Source of the DNA: Brachybacterium sp.
GTDB taxonomy: Bacteria; Actinomycetota; Actinomycetes; Actinomycetales; Dermabacteraceae
DNA length: 11,589 nt
NCBI GenBank assembly: GCA_027322375.1
Contig: DAHVRS010000233.1
Location: forward strand, 1 to 11,589
Direction: 5' to 3'
The notes below the pieces were generated by a model, which was given only the letters and a program-made list of their open reading frames with translations, did no database searches and was not told the DNA's origin. The translations under genes and the position numbers were made by a program. Below, one piece after another: positions 1 to 6,644 of this stretch; within the stretch, counting starts at the first letter, position 1, and each line of letters begins with the position of its first letter.

Positions 1-2
1 CC

Positions 3-686
3 ATGACCATCCCGCGCGAGCTCGACCCCGCGACGGGAGCGCGGCTCGCGCTCCCGGACTTCCGCGCGGGCGCCGCGACCCTCGAGCGGATGCTCGAGGC
101 GCTGCGCGGTGCGCCAGAGCCGCGGCCGGCCATACGGCGCAGGCGCGCGCTGTCGCGCGAGAGCCTCGCGACGGCGACGTTAGACCCTCCCACGCCCGTG
201 CGCACCGCTGTCCTCCACGGGATCACCTCCGCCGCGCTGCTCGGGGGCGCCGTCCTCACGACGGTGCTCGGCGTGCTGCTGATGGCCGACGTCGCCCCGG
301 GCCACGCCCCGGGCCTGGACCGCCTCGTGCTCCTCGCCGCGATCGGCGCCCTGACGCTGCTGCTCGCCGCGCTCGGAGCGCGCAGCGTGCTCGTCGGCCT
401 CACCGCCGCCCGCGCCCGGGTGACGATCACGGCCGACGGGGTCGTGGTGGCAGGGATCCTCCGCCAGCGCACCGTGGCCTGGCGCGAGATCGTCGCCGTC
501 GAGTCCCGGGTGGTTCACCCCGTGCACTGGCTGACCGCAGGGCTGCGCCTGCGCGATGGCTCACGCGTGCTGCTGACCGCCCTGGACCGGTGCGTTCTCA
601 CCTGGTCCCGGCCCACCGGGCCGGAAGTCCGCGCCCTGCGCACCGCCCGGCACCGCTGGGAGCAGGGCACCCGCACGCTCCACTGA
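3..686 (+). CDS. Two-helix membrane protein with C-terminal PH-like domain
   Basis: A 227-residue protein of unknown role. Residues 1-65 are polar and rich in Arg and Ala (a basic run at 45-48), so they are probably cytoplasmic. Two hydrophobic segments follow, at about 68-96 and 107-135, joined by a short loop with Pro, His and Asp. Residues 138-220 have alternating short beta-strand patterns (VTITADGVVVAG, then RTVAWREIVAVES, then LRLRDGSRVLL). This is the usual pattern of small bacterial PH-like domains attached to membrane hairpins. The ATG at position 3 is the first possible start inside the window. An upstream in-frame start beyond the left edge cannot be excluded, and no ribosome-binding site is visible. 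It is followed 42 bp later by the DUF4126 gene on the same strand, possibly co-transcribed. The membrane-plus-PH reading is an inference from residue pattern, and the cellular function is unknown. Confidence 0.7.
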   Translation: MTIPRELDPATGARLALPDFRAGAATLERMLEALRGAPEPRPAIRRRRALSRESLATATLDPPTPVRTAVLHGITSAALLGGAVLTTVLGVLLMADVAPGHAPGLDRLVLLAAIGALTLLLAALGARSVLVGLTAARARVTITADGVVVAGILRQRTVAWREIVAVESRVVHPVHWLTAGLRLRDGSRVLLTALDRCVLTWSRPTGPEVRALRTARHRWEQGTRTLH

Positions 687-705
687 TCTGCACGCTCCAC
701 TGATC
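673..705 (+). repeat. 17-bp tandem duplication covering the stop codon
   Basis: The 16-bp unit GCACGCTCCACTGATC occurs at 673-688 and again at 690-705, giving a tandem duplication with a 17-bp period. The first copy contains the last codons and the TGA stop (684-686) of the PH-like membrane protein gene. The second copy lies entirely in the spacer before the DUF4126 ribosome-binding site. It looks like a recent replication slippage or duplication event. No regulatory role is evident. Confidence 0.85.
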
Positions 706-728
706 CAGTCGCAACGGAGGGACTGTCC

Positions 729-1334
729 ATGGAAGCACTGCTGATGACCCTCGGCTCGGGCTGGGTCAGCGGGATCCGCCCCTACTTCATGCTCTTCCTG
801 CTGGGCCTCAGCGGGAGGATCTTCGACCTCGAGCAGGTGCCTCAGGTGCTGCAGCGCACCGACCTGCTCGTCATCACCGCGATCCTGCTGCTCGTGGACC
901 TCGCCGCAGACAAGATCGCCTGGCTCGACTCGTTCTGGGACCAGCTGCACACCGTGATCCGGCCCGTCGCGGGCGGTGCCATCGGCTACCTGCTGGGCGG
1001 CGAGACGGACACGACCACCGCGATCGTCATGGCCGTGATCGGCGCGGCCGCGGCCTTCGGCTCCCACGCCGCGAAGGCCACCGCGCGCGCCGCCGTGAAC
1101 GTGTCCCCGGAGCCCGTCTCCAACGTGGTCGTCTCCACCGGCGAGGACCTCGCCGCCGTGGTGATGGGAGTGCTCACGATCGCGCTGCCCGCCGTCGCGG
1201 CCGTGCTCGGGCTCGTATTGCTGGGACTGGGGATCTGGCTGCTGGTGCGGATCCGCCGCGCCTACCTCGACCTGCGCGGCACGCTGCGCGTCGCCCGCGA
1301 GGCACGGCACCTCGGGGCGCCGCCGGGAGCCTGA
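729..1334 (+). CDS. DUF4126 family integral membrane protein
   Basis: A 201-residue membrane protein matching the DUF4126 pattern as I know it. The N-terminal stretch has SGWVSGIRPY (9-19). An Asp/Lys-bearing helix follows, with DLAADKIAWLD (57-67) leading to HTVIRPVAGGAIGY (74-87). The conserved block around 113-145 has HAAKATARAAVN, then SPEPVSN, then the STGED segment (136-140). The last hydrophobic segment is at about 143-174, ending in a basic tail. A GGAGG at 716-720 lies 8 nt before the ATG and supports this start. The molecular function of DUF4126 is not established. Its position directly behind the PH-like membrane protein suggests a two-gene envelope unit, but this is inference from spacing only. 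The stop codon lies inside a terminator-like hairpin. Confidence 0.85.
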   Translation: MEALLMTLGSGWVSGIRPYFMLFLLGLSGRIFDLEQVPQVLQRTDLLVITAILLLVDLAADKIAWLDSFWDQLHTVIRPVAGGAIGYLLGGETDTTTAIVMAVIGAAAAFGSHAAKATARAAVNVSPEPVSNVVVSTGEDLAAVVMGVLTIALPAVAAVLGLVLLGLGIWLLVRIRRAYLDLRGTLRVAREARHLGAPPGA

Positions 1335-1369
1335 GCAGGCTCCCTCAGGCCCTGCTCAGACCCTGCTCA
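1325..1369. terminator. Hairpin with repeated CCTGCTCA units between convergent genes
   Basis: GGGAGCCTG (1325-1333) is perfectly complementary to CAGGCTCCC (1336-1344). The 2-nt gap means the real loop would be about 6 nt. The TGA stop of the DUF4126 gene lies at its apex. A second option pairs TGAGCAGG (1332-1339) with CCTGCTCA at 1351-1358 or with the repeat copy at 1362-1369. It sits between two convergent genes (ends at 1334 and 1373) and probably terminates both. No U-tract is present, which is common for high-GC actinobacterial terminators. Confidence 0.55.
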
Positions 1370-1372
1370 CGC

Positions 1373-2056
1373 TCACGGTGCGGGGGAGGTGCCCTGCTCC
1401 CACAGCGCGCCGACGAGCGAGGGCACCTGCCCGTCGGTGACGGGGGAGACGGTGAGCACGCCTTCGCCGTCCAGCGGCAGGTGACCGGCCTTCCAGGTGC
1501 CGTCGGCCTCGACGTGGAACATCATCGGTGTCGGCTCGCCGGCGGTCGCGAGAGCGGTGCGGCGCAGCGAGACGGTGCGCTCGCGCCCCTCCTCGAGGAA
1601 GGCGAGGACGATGTCGCTCACCGCACCGGGGACCTGCGCGGCCGAGTCCAGCGAGGTGACCACGAAGGAGTCCAGCTCGTCCTGGGTGAGCATCACGACC
1701 ATGTCCCCGGCCGCGACGAGGAACGCCATTCGCATCGCCTCGCCCTCCGCGAGCGCGATCCCCAGCCAGCGATCCGCGGAGGTGAGCACCGCGGCGATCG
1801 CCTGCCCCTCACCGCCAAGCAGCCACTGTCCGTCCCCGGAGCGCTCCACCTTCCCGCGGGCGCGCAGACCCGAGGTGACCGCGGCGGTGACGAACTCCCG
1901 AGCCTCCTCCGGCGCGCTGCGCAGCCCGATCTGCTCGCGCGAGACCCGGGCACTGTCCGATTCCCGCAGCCCCAGCATGAAGTCGATCTCGTAGGCCGTG
2001 AAGATCGGTGCCTGCTCGGCGCCGTCCTCGGCGGTGAGGCTCGCGGTCTCGGACAT
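1373..2056 (-). CDS. Unrecognised 227-residue actinobacterial protein
   Basis: I do not recognise this protein. The ATG at 2054-2056 is chosen because a purine-rich AGGGGGAG lies just upstream. The reading frame stays open much further upstream but runs antisense through the ROK gene, and that part is a shadow. The protein is acidic and appears soluble, with no signal peptide or long membrane helix. Residues 1-15 look disordered and acidic. Residues 18-66 look helical (FTAYEIDFMLGL, then EEAREFVTAAV). Residues 68-91 (GKVERSGDGQWLLGGEGQAI) could be the wing of a winged-helix fold or a beta-hairpin. Residues 95-165 alternate strands and helices (MRMAFLVAAGDMVVML), and 176-220 end in a beta-rich segment (MMFHVEADGTWKAG). 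The overall alpha/beta pattern faintly recalls EspG-like secretion chaperones, but I see no diagnostic motif. It is divergent from the ROK regulator gene with a 105-bp spacer. Confidence 0.7.
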   Translation of the reverse strand: MSETASLTAEDGAEQAPIFTAYEIDFMLGLRESDSARVSREQIGLRSAPEEAREFVTAAVTSGLRARGKVERSGDGQWLLGGEGQAIAAVLTSADRWLGIALAEGEAMRMAFLVAAGDMVVMLTQDELDSFVVTSLDSAAQVPGAVSDIVLAFLEEGRERTVSLRRTALATAGEPTPMMFHVEADGTWKAGHLPLDGEGVLTVSPVTDGQVPSLVGALWEQGTSPAP

Positions 2057-2149
2057 GGCTCCCCCTGGACGAGTGGGCGGTTCACGTGCGGGATGCACGG
2101 GGGAAGCATCGCAGATCGGTCCCGCCCGCCTCCACCCGGCCCCGCCCGA

Positions 2150-2155
2150 TAAGCT
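2150..2155 (+). promoter_or_regulatory. Putative leaderless -10 box of the ROK gene
   Basis: TAAGCT at 2150-2155 fits the actinobacterial TAnnnT -10 pattern. It is followed by exactly 6 nt (CGCCGG) before the ATG at 2162, which would make the A of the start codon the transcription start. No Shine-Dalgarno sequence is present, as expected for a leaderless mRNA. A convincing -35 is not visible in the surrounding GC-rich sequence. Confidence 0.4.
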
Positions 2156-2161
2156 CGCCGG

Positions 2162-3322
2162 ATGCAGCGGGACCAGGAGGATCACGGCGCGGGCGGACCC
2201 CCGCAGCCGCTCGAGAACGAGAGCATGCGCGCGGTCTACCGCGACCTGCTCCGCTTCGGGCCGCGCTCCCGCAGCGAGCTCGCTCGCCGCCTCGGCCTCT
2301 CCGCCCCCACCGTCACCCGCGCCACCCGCGACCTGCTGGAGCGGGACCTGCTCCACACCCTCGCGGCAGTGCCGCGCGCCAAGGGCCGCCCGCAGGAGCC
2401 GCTGGACGTCGAGGAGAACCGCGGCCCGCGCTTCATCGGGGTGAAGGTCACGGCCGACGAGGTCCACGTCGTGGTCACCACCGTGCGCGGCACCGTCCTC
2501 GAGGACCTCGTGCTGACGCTGGCGGACACCGCCCCGGAGACGCTGCTGGACCGGGTGCTGGTCGCCGTCGAGGCGCTCGTCGGCGCGCACCCCATGGTCG
2601 CGGGGATCGGGATCGGGCTGGGCGGCCTCGTCACCGGGCGGCGCACCGTGCTCAGCGCCCACCTGCTGGGCTGGGAGGAGCCCGTGGACCTCGCCGCCGC
2701 GCTCGAGGAGCGAGTGCACCTGCCTGTCGTGGTCGAGAACGACCTGGTCGCGATGCTGAACGGGCTGCACTGGTTCGGCCTGGGCCGCGCCTACGACTCC
2801 TTCTGCGTGCTCACCGTCGGCGCCGGGGTCGGGATCGGGACCGTGCTCGAGGGCCGGGTCCTCCAGGGCCACCACCACATGGCCGGGCTCACCGGGCGGA
2901 TGCTGCTGCCCGGCGAGGACGGCGAGGCTGTGCCCGTCCGCGACATGGCGAGCACCGCCGCGGTGCTGCGCCGTGCCCGCACCGCCGGAGTGCTCGGCGA
3001 GGCCGACGGGATGGACGTGCTGCGCCGCCTGCTGGCAGGCGGCGATGCGGGCGCGCTCGAGATCGCGCGGGGGACCGCGCGGGCCCTTGCCCAGACGGCT
3101 GCCGGGCTCGTCGCGGTGCTGGACCCTGAGGCGATCGTGCTGGGCGGCGAGGACGTGGACCTCGTGCGCGCCGCCGCCCCCGCCTTCGAGGACACGCTGC
3201 GGGAGGCGGTCGCGGCCGCGCAGGAGGGGATCGTGGTGCGCACCCTCAGCGGCGACTTCGACGAATGGGCGCGCGGCGTCGCGGTCATCGCGATCCAGGA
3301 GTTCGTCGGGGGCGCCCCCTGA
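2162..3322 (+). CDS. ROK-family transcriptional regulator (HTH plus degenerate sugar-kinase-like domain)
   Basis: A 386-residue protein, typical in length for ROK repressors. Residues 22-65 form a winged-helix DNA-binding domain (SRSELARRLGLSAPTVTRATR at about 36-56). A ROK domain follows: the first nucleotide-binding segment is degenerate (FIGVKVTADEVHVVV, 91-105), then come GIGIGLGGLVTG (148-159), VVVENDLVAML (189-199) retaining the Asn-Asp pair, and VGAGVGIGTVLEG (219-231). The usual zinc segment of the family (His, then CxCGxxGCxE) is missing its cysteines. Only QGHHHMAG with a following TGRM remains, ahead of an acidic GEDGEAV stretch (251-257). It is therefore a regulator rather than a kinase, probably responding to a sugar. 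The ATG at 2162 is preferred because of a leaderless-type -10 box. An ATG at residue 22 would still retain the HTH. It is convergent with the alpha-galactoside operon, the likely target. Confidence 0.88.
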   Translation: MQRDQEDHGAGGPPQPLENESMRAVYRDLLRFGPRSRSELARRLGLSAPTVTRATRDLLERDLLHTLAAVPRAKGRPQEPLDVEENRGPRFIGVKVTADEVHVVVTTVRGTVLEDLVLTLADTAPETLLDRVLVAVEALVGAHPMVAGIGIGLGGLVTGRRTVLSAHLLGWEEPVDLAAALEERVHLPVVVENDLVAMLNGLHWFGLGRAYDSFCVLTVGAGVGIGTVLEGRVLQGHHHMAGLTGRMLLPGEDGEAVPVRDMASTAAVLRRARTAGVLGEADGMDVLRRLLAGGDAGALEIARGTARALAQTAAGLVAVLDPEAIVLGGEDVDLVRAAAPAFEDTLREAVAAAQEGIVVRTLSGDFDEWARGVAVIAIQEFVGGAP

Positions 3323-3333
3323 GGGACGCCCCC
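3308..3333. terminator. GC-rich hairpin spanning the ROK stop codon
   Basis: GGGGGCG (3308-3314) pairs with CGCCCCC (3327-3333), and inside the loop CCC-TGA-GGG can form an extra short stem around the stop codon at 3320-3322. GGGGGCGCCCCC (3308-3319) is also a perfect 12-bp palindrome in its own right. It lies between the converging ROK and binding-protein genes, whose ends are 36 bp apart, so it probably acts as a bidirectional terminator. No U-tract is present. Confidence 0.45.
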
Positions 3334-3358
3334 CACGGGACCGATCAGACGCGCTGCG

Positions 3359-4732
3359 TCACCTGAACAGGGCGTTGACTCGCTCGTTGTAGGACGCGAA
3401 GTCCGCGCCGTCGATCTGGCGCATCCAGCACTGGTCGAAGGCGGCCTGCATGATCGACGCGATCGCGGCGGAGTTCTCCACCAGCGGATACAGCCCGGTC
3501 TCCCCGGCATCCACGCGGTCCGTGAACGGGGTGACGTCGAGGCCCCTGTCGGCATAGGCGGCGACCGCCGCCTCAGTGCCCACGTCCGTCGCAGGGAAGA
3601 ACGGGGCGCGCTCGCCGATCGCCTGCTGCGCCGCATCCGAGGCGAGGAAGCCGATCAGGCGTGCCGCCTCGTCCTTGTTCTCGGACTGCGCCGAGATCGA
3701 ATCACCGAGCCCGTTGAACATCGACATCGGCGTGCCCACGGGGCCCGTGGGCAGCGGGGCGATCCCGAGCTCGAGACCCTCGAGGTTCGCCCAGGTCGAG
3801 ATCATCCACGAGCCGGCCATGCCGAGCGCCGCCCTGCCCGTCTGCACCTGGGTCTGGACGGGGCTGGAGTCCCCGAACATCCCGAACGGCGGGAAGAAGC
3901 CCTTGTCGACGAGTCCGAAGTACCAGTCGATCGTGGCCGCGAAGCGCTCGTCGTCGTAGTTGAACGAGGTGCCCCAGGTCTCGGCGTCCGTGAAGGTCCA
4001 GCCGGTCGAGAACGCGAAGGCGGACCAGGTGGTCTGCCCCACGTAGTCGATGCCGGCGTCGGCGCCGAGCCCGTAGCGGGCCACGCGCTTCGGATCGAAG
4101 CCGTCCTCGTCGCCGCGCACCCCGTTCTCATCGATGGTGAGATGGGCGAGCATGCGCTCGAAGCTGCCGCCGTCCTCGGGGTTCCAGTCCAGGCTCGCGA
4201 GATCGTCCTCGCTGAGCCCCTCCTCCTCGAGCAGCGCCTTGTCGTAGAGCACGGCGATCGTGTCGTAGTCCTTCGGGACGCCGTAGCGCTTGCCGTCCTG
4301 GCCGGTCCACAGCTCCTGCAGACCCTGCTTGAAGTGGTCGGCTGGGAGTGCGTCGAGCTCGCCGAGGCCCTCGAGCGGGGAGATCACCCCGAGCTTGACG
4401 AACTCGGGGAAGCGGGCGAGGTGGTCGGCGAAGGCGTCGGGACCGGCACCGGCGACGAAGCTCGCGGTGAGCTTCGTCCAGTAGTCGTCCCAGCCCAGCT
4501 GCGTGATCCGCACGTACACGTCCGGGTTCTCCGCCATGAACATGTCGATCGCGGCGGAGTAGGCGGGCAGCTGGTTCGCATCCCACAGCCAGTAGTCGAT
4601 CTCGGTCGCGCCGGCCGGAGCGCCGACGGTCCCGCAGGAGGCGAGCGCGGTGGTGCCCGCAGCGCCCGCGGCGAGGGCTGCTGAGCCCTGCAGCAGGCGA
4701 CGGCGGGAAAGGGGCAGGGGGTTCGTGGTCAT
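3359..4732 (-). CDS. CUT1-type ABC transporter sugar-binding lipoprotein, probably Tat-exported
   Basis: The 457-residue extracellular solute-binding protein of the sugar importer. The N-terminus has a twin-arginine motif (SRRRLLQ at 9-15), a short Ala/Gly hydrophobic core and the lipobox LASC with the lipidated Cys at 33. The mature domain begins with EIDYWLWDAN and has the lay-out of family 1 solute-binding proteins, for example YGVPKDYDTIAVLYDKALL (about 150-168), which matches the conserved hinge region of maltose-type binding proteins, and GRAALGMAGSW (about 299-309). The ATG at 4732 is chosen over a GTG at 4741 because GTGAGG (4741-4746) is an SD 8 nt before that ATG and itself overlaps the GTG. 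Substrate is inferred from the upstream GH36 gene to be an alpha-galactoside. It is the last gene of the operon, an uncommon place for the binding protein. The upstream permease stops at 4743, so translation is probably coupled. Confidence 0.92.
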   Translation of the reverse strand: MTTNPLPLSRRRLLQGSAALAAGAAGTTALASCGTVGAPAGATEIDYWLWDANQLPAYSAAIDMFMAENPDVYVRITQLGWDDYWTKLTASFVAGAGPDAFADHLARFPEFVKLGVISPLEGLGELDALPADHFKQGLQELWTGQDGKRYGVPKDYDTIAVLYDKALLEEEGLSEDDLASLDWNPEDGGSFERMLAHLTIDENGVRGDEDGFDPKRVARYGLGADAGIDYVGQTTWSAFAFSTGWTFTDAETWGTSFNYDDERFAATIDWYFGLVDKGFFPPFGMFGDSSPVQTQVQTGRAALGMAGSWMISTWANLEGLELGIAPLPTGPVGTPMSMFNGLGDSISAQSENKDEAARLIGFLASDAAQQAIGERAPFFPATDVGTEAAVAAYADRGLDVTPFTDRVDAGETGLYPLVENSAAIASIMQAAFDQCWMRQIDGADFASYNERVNALFR

Positions 4733-4740
4733 CGTGGGCA

Positions 4741-4746
4741 CCTCAC
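4741..4746 (-). promoter_or_regulatory. SD that decides the start of the binding-protein gene
   Basis: GTGAGG on the minus strand lies 8 nt before the ATG at 4730-4732 and overlaps the TGA stop (4743-4745) of the upstream permease. The alternative GTG start at 4739-4741 shares a base with this SD and would have no SD of its own. The arrangement favours the ATG and suggests translational coupling. Confidence 0.65.
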
Positions 4747-5693
4747 TTGATCCCGGTGAAGCCGATCGAGTTCACGATCTTCTTCGCGAACAGGGCGAAC
4801 AGGAGCAGCATGGGCGCGGCCGCGACGAGCGTCGCCGCCATCAGCCCCGACCAGTCCGGGCCGGTGCCCGGGGACTGGGCGCGGAAGACGCCGAGCGCCA
4901 CGGTGAGCACCCGGGACTGGTCCGTGTACGAGACCATCAGCGACCAGAAGTACTCGTTCCACGCCGTCATGTAGGTCAGCAGGGCGAGGGTCGCCAGCGG
5001 TGCGCTGGACATCGGCAGGATGAGGGTGAAGAACACCCTCGACTTGCTCGCGCCGTCGATCAGCGCCGCCTCCTCCACCTCGCGCGAGATGTTGTTGAAG
5101 AACTGGCGCAGGAAGAAGATCGCGAAGCTCGAGATGAACAGCGTCGGCAGCATGATCCCGACCAGCGTGTCCACGAGGCCCAGGTTCTTGATGAGGATGA
5201 AGTTGGGCAGCAGGGTGAAGATCTGCGGGATCATCAGCGAGCCCAGGAAGATCAGGAACACCGTGTCCCGGCCCCGCCAGCGCAGGCGCGAGAAGGCGTA
5301 GGCCGCCATCGCGCAGGAGAAGGTCTGCACCACGGTGATCGTGGTCGCGACGATCACCGAGTTCAGCAGGTAGCGCCAGAAGTTGATCGAGGCGCCGGAG
5401 CCGCCCTGGGAGATCGCGGTCTCCACGTCCTGGAGCCCGAAGACCCGCTCGAAGCCGCCGGTGTTCAGGCCGACGGGCAGGAACGAGCCCGGCTGGGTGG
5501 CCAGCGCGTTGTTGCTGGACAGCGCGGTGCGCAGCATCCAGTAGAAGGGGAACAGGGTGATCAGCAGGAAGATCACCATCACGGCCCAGGCCGCGATCTT
5601 CCCCCAGGGGATCGCCCGTCGAGGAGCAGTGGCAGCGGCGCTCCCCGCAGCGGTGGGGGAGGAGGTGGTGCGCTCAGAAGTCGTCGTGGTCAT
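4743..5693 (-). CDS. Carbohydrate ABC transporter permease, MalG type
   Basis: A 316-residue inner-membrane permease subunit. A Thr/Ser/Ala-rich cytoplasmic tail (1-28) is followed by about six hydrophobic segments: 33-53, 108-132, 144-163, 172-196, 228-246 and 284-304. The cytoplasmic EAA loop that contacts the ATPase is clear at 207-226 (EEAALIDGASKSRVFFTLI), with the invariant Gly at 214. The motif AWNEYFW (244-250) is typical of MalG-type subunits. Its ATG has AGGAG (5700-5704) 6 nt upstream, and the preceding permease gene ends only 12 bp earlier. It should pair with the MalF-type subunit to form the translocation pore for sugars delivered by the binding lipoprotein. No ATPase gene adjoins it. 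Confidence 0.93.
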   Translation of the reverse strand: MTTTTSERTTSSPTAAGSAAATAPRRAIPWGKIAAWAVMVIFLLITLFPFYWMLRTALSSNNALATQPGSFLPVGLNTGGFERVFGLQDVETAISQGGSGASINFWRYLLNSVIVATTITVVQTFSCAMAAYAFSRLRWRGRDTVFLIFLGSLMIPQIFTLLPNFILIKNLGLVDTLVGIMLPTLFISSFAIFFLRQFFNNISREVEEAALIDGASKSRVFFTLILPMSSAPLATLALLTYMTAWNEYFWSLMVSYTDQSRVLTVALGVFRAQSPGTGPDWSGLMAATLVAAAPMLLLFALFAKKIVNSIGFTGIK

Positions 5694-5705
5694 GGCTCTC
5701 TCCTC

Positions 5706-6620
5706 TCAGTCCAGGTCCGACTGGCCGGCACGGGTCATCCAGTACTGCGCGAAGGTGATCACCATGAGGATCACCAGCAGCGCGACGGACAGCGCTGAGG
5801 CGTAGCCGAACTGGTACTGGGCGAAGGCGTTGTCGTAGATGTACATCTGCAGCACCTTCGAGGCGTCGGCGGGGCCACCGCGGGTGGTCACGGCGACGGT
5901 GTCGAACACCTGGAACGAGCCGATGATCGTCATGATCAGCACGAGCGCGAGGATCGGGCGCAGCAGCGGCAGGGTGATGCTGCGGAACATCCGCATCTCC
6001 CCGGCGCCCTCGGTGCGGGCGGCCTCGTAGAGGTGGGAGGGGATGGACTGCAGGCCCGCGAAGAGCAGCAGCGCGGTGTAGCCCATGTGGCGCCACACGT
6101 TCACGAGCGCGACGGTGGGGATCACCCAGGTCTCGTCGGCCCAGAAGGAGATCGGATCGAAGCCGATCCAGCCCAGCGCGACGTTGAAGATGCCCAGCTG
6201 GGTGTCGAGGATCCACAGGAACACGATCGCGGCGACCACGTTCGAGACCAGATACGGGGCGAGCACCAGCGAGCGCAGGATCGTGGACTGGGTCAGGCGC
6301 TGCATGAGCACCGCGATGAGCAGCGCCACGACGGTCTGCACGCCGATGTTGATCACGACGTACAGGATCGTGACGCGCAGGGACGTCCAGAAGACGGGGT
6401 CCTCGAACAGCCGGACATAGTTGTCCAGCCCCACCCACTGGGGCGGGGTGAGGGTCGTGTACTCCGTGAAGGAGTAGTAGATGCCGGTCAGCAGCGGCCA
6501 GACGAGGAACACCAGCAGGCCGAGCGAGGCGGGCGCGATGAACAGCAGCGCGAGCTTCGTGTCGTCCTTCCGGCGGCGCCTCGTGGGGACCGACCGCGTC
6601 GACGTCGTCGCGGTGGACAT
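5706..6620 (-). CDS. Carbohydrate ABC transporter permease, MalF type
   Basis: A 304-residue permease subunit. A basic cytoplasmic tail (TRRRRKDD at 13-20) precedes hydrophobic segments at about 23-51, 83-106, 118-137, 165-190, 222-242 and 275-293. The EAA loop is at 199-218 (EAARTEGAGEMRMFRSITL) and TRGGP at 246-250 is a signature of MalF-like subunits of CUT1 importers. The ATG at 6620 is preferred over an in-frame TTG 6 nt upstream, because AAAGAAGG (6627-6634) is an SD 6 nt from the ATG and immediately abuts the TTG. It lies 24 bp downstream of the alpha-galactosidase gene and 12 bp upstream of the MalG-type gene, clearly in one operon. Confidence 0.93.
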   Translation of the reverse strand: MSTATTSTRSVPTRRRRKDDTKLALLFIAPASLGLLVFLVWPLLTGIYYSFTEYTTLTPPQWVGLDNYVRLFEDPVFWTSLRVTILYVVINIGVQTVVALLIAVLMQRLTQSTILRSLVLAPYLVSNVVAAIVFLWILDTQLGIFNVALGWIGFDPISFWADETWVIPTVALVNVWRHMGYTALLLFAGLQSIPSHLYEAARTEGAGEMRMFRSITLPLLRPILALVLIMTIIGSFQVFDTVAVTTRGGPADASKVLQMYIYDNAFAQYQFGYASALSVALLVILMVITFAQYWMTRAGQSDLD

Positions 6621-6626
6621 GGGCAA

Positions 6627-6634
6627 CCTTCTTT
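6627..6634 (-). promoter_or_regulatory. SD that decides the start of the MalF-type permease
   Basis: AAAGAAGG on the minus strand ends 6 nt before the ATG at 6618-6620. The in-frame TTG at 6624-6626 directly abuts this SD and would leave no spacer, so the ATG is the better start. Confidence 0.65.
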
Positions 6635-6644
6635 CGTGGTGGGG

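Noticed and set aside
2057..2878. Upstream extension of the 227-residue gene to 501 codons.
   Set aside because: The extra part runs antisense through the ROK gene and has low-complexity composition. The strong SD at 2054-2056 marks the real start.
4650..5798. Plus-strand open frame of 382 codons antisense to the MalG-type permease.
   Set aside because: Its translation is a repetitive Gln/Glu/His/Arg-rich shadow of the permease frame.
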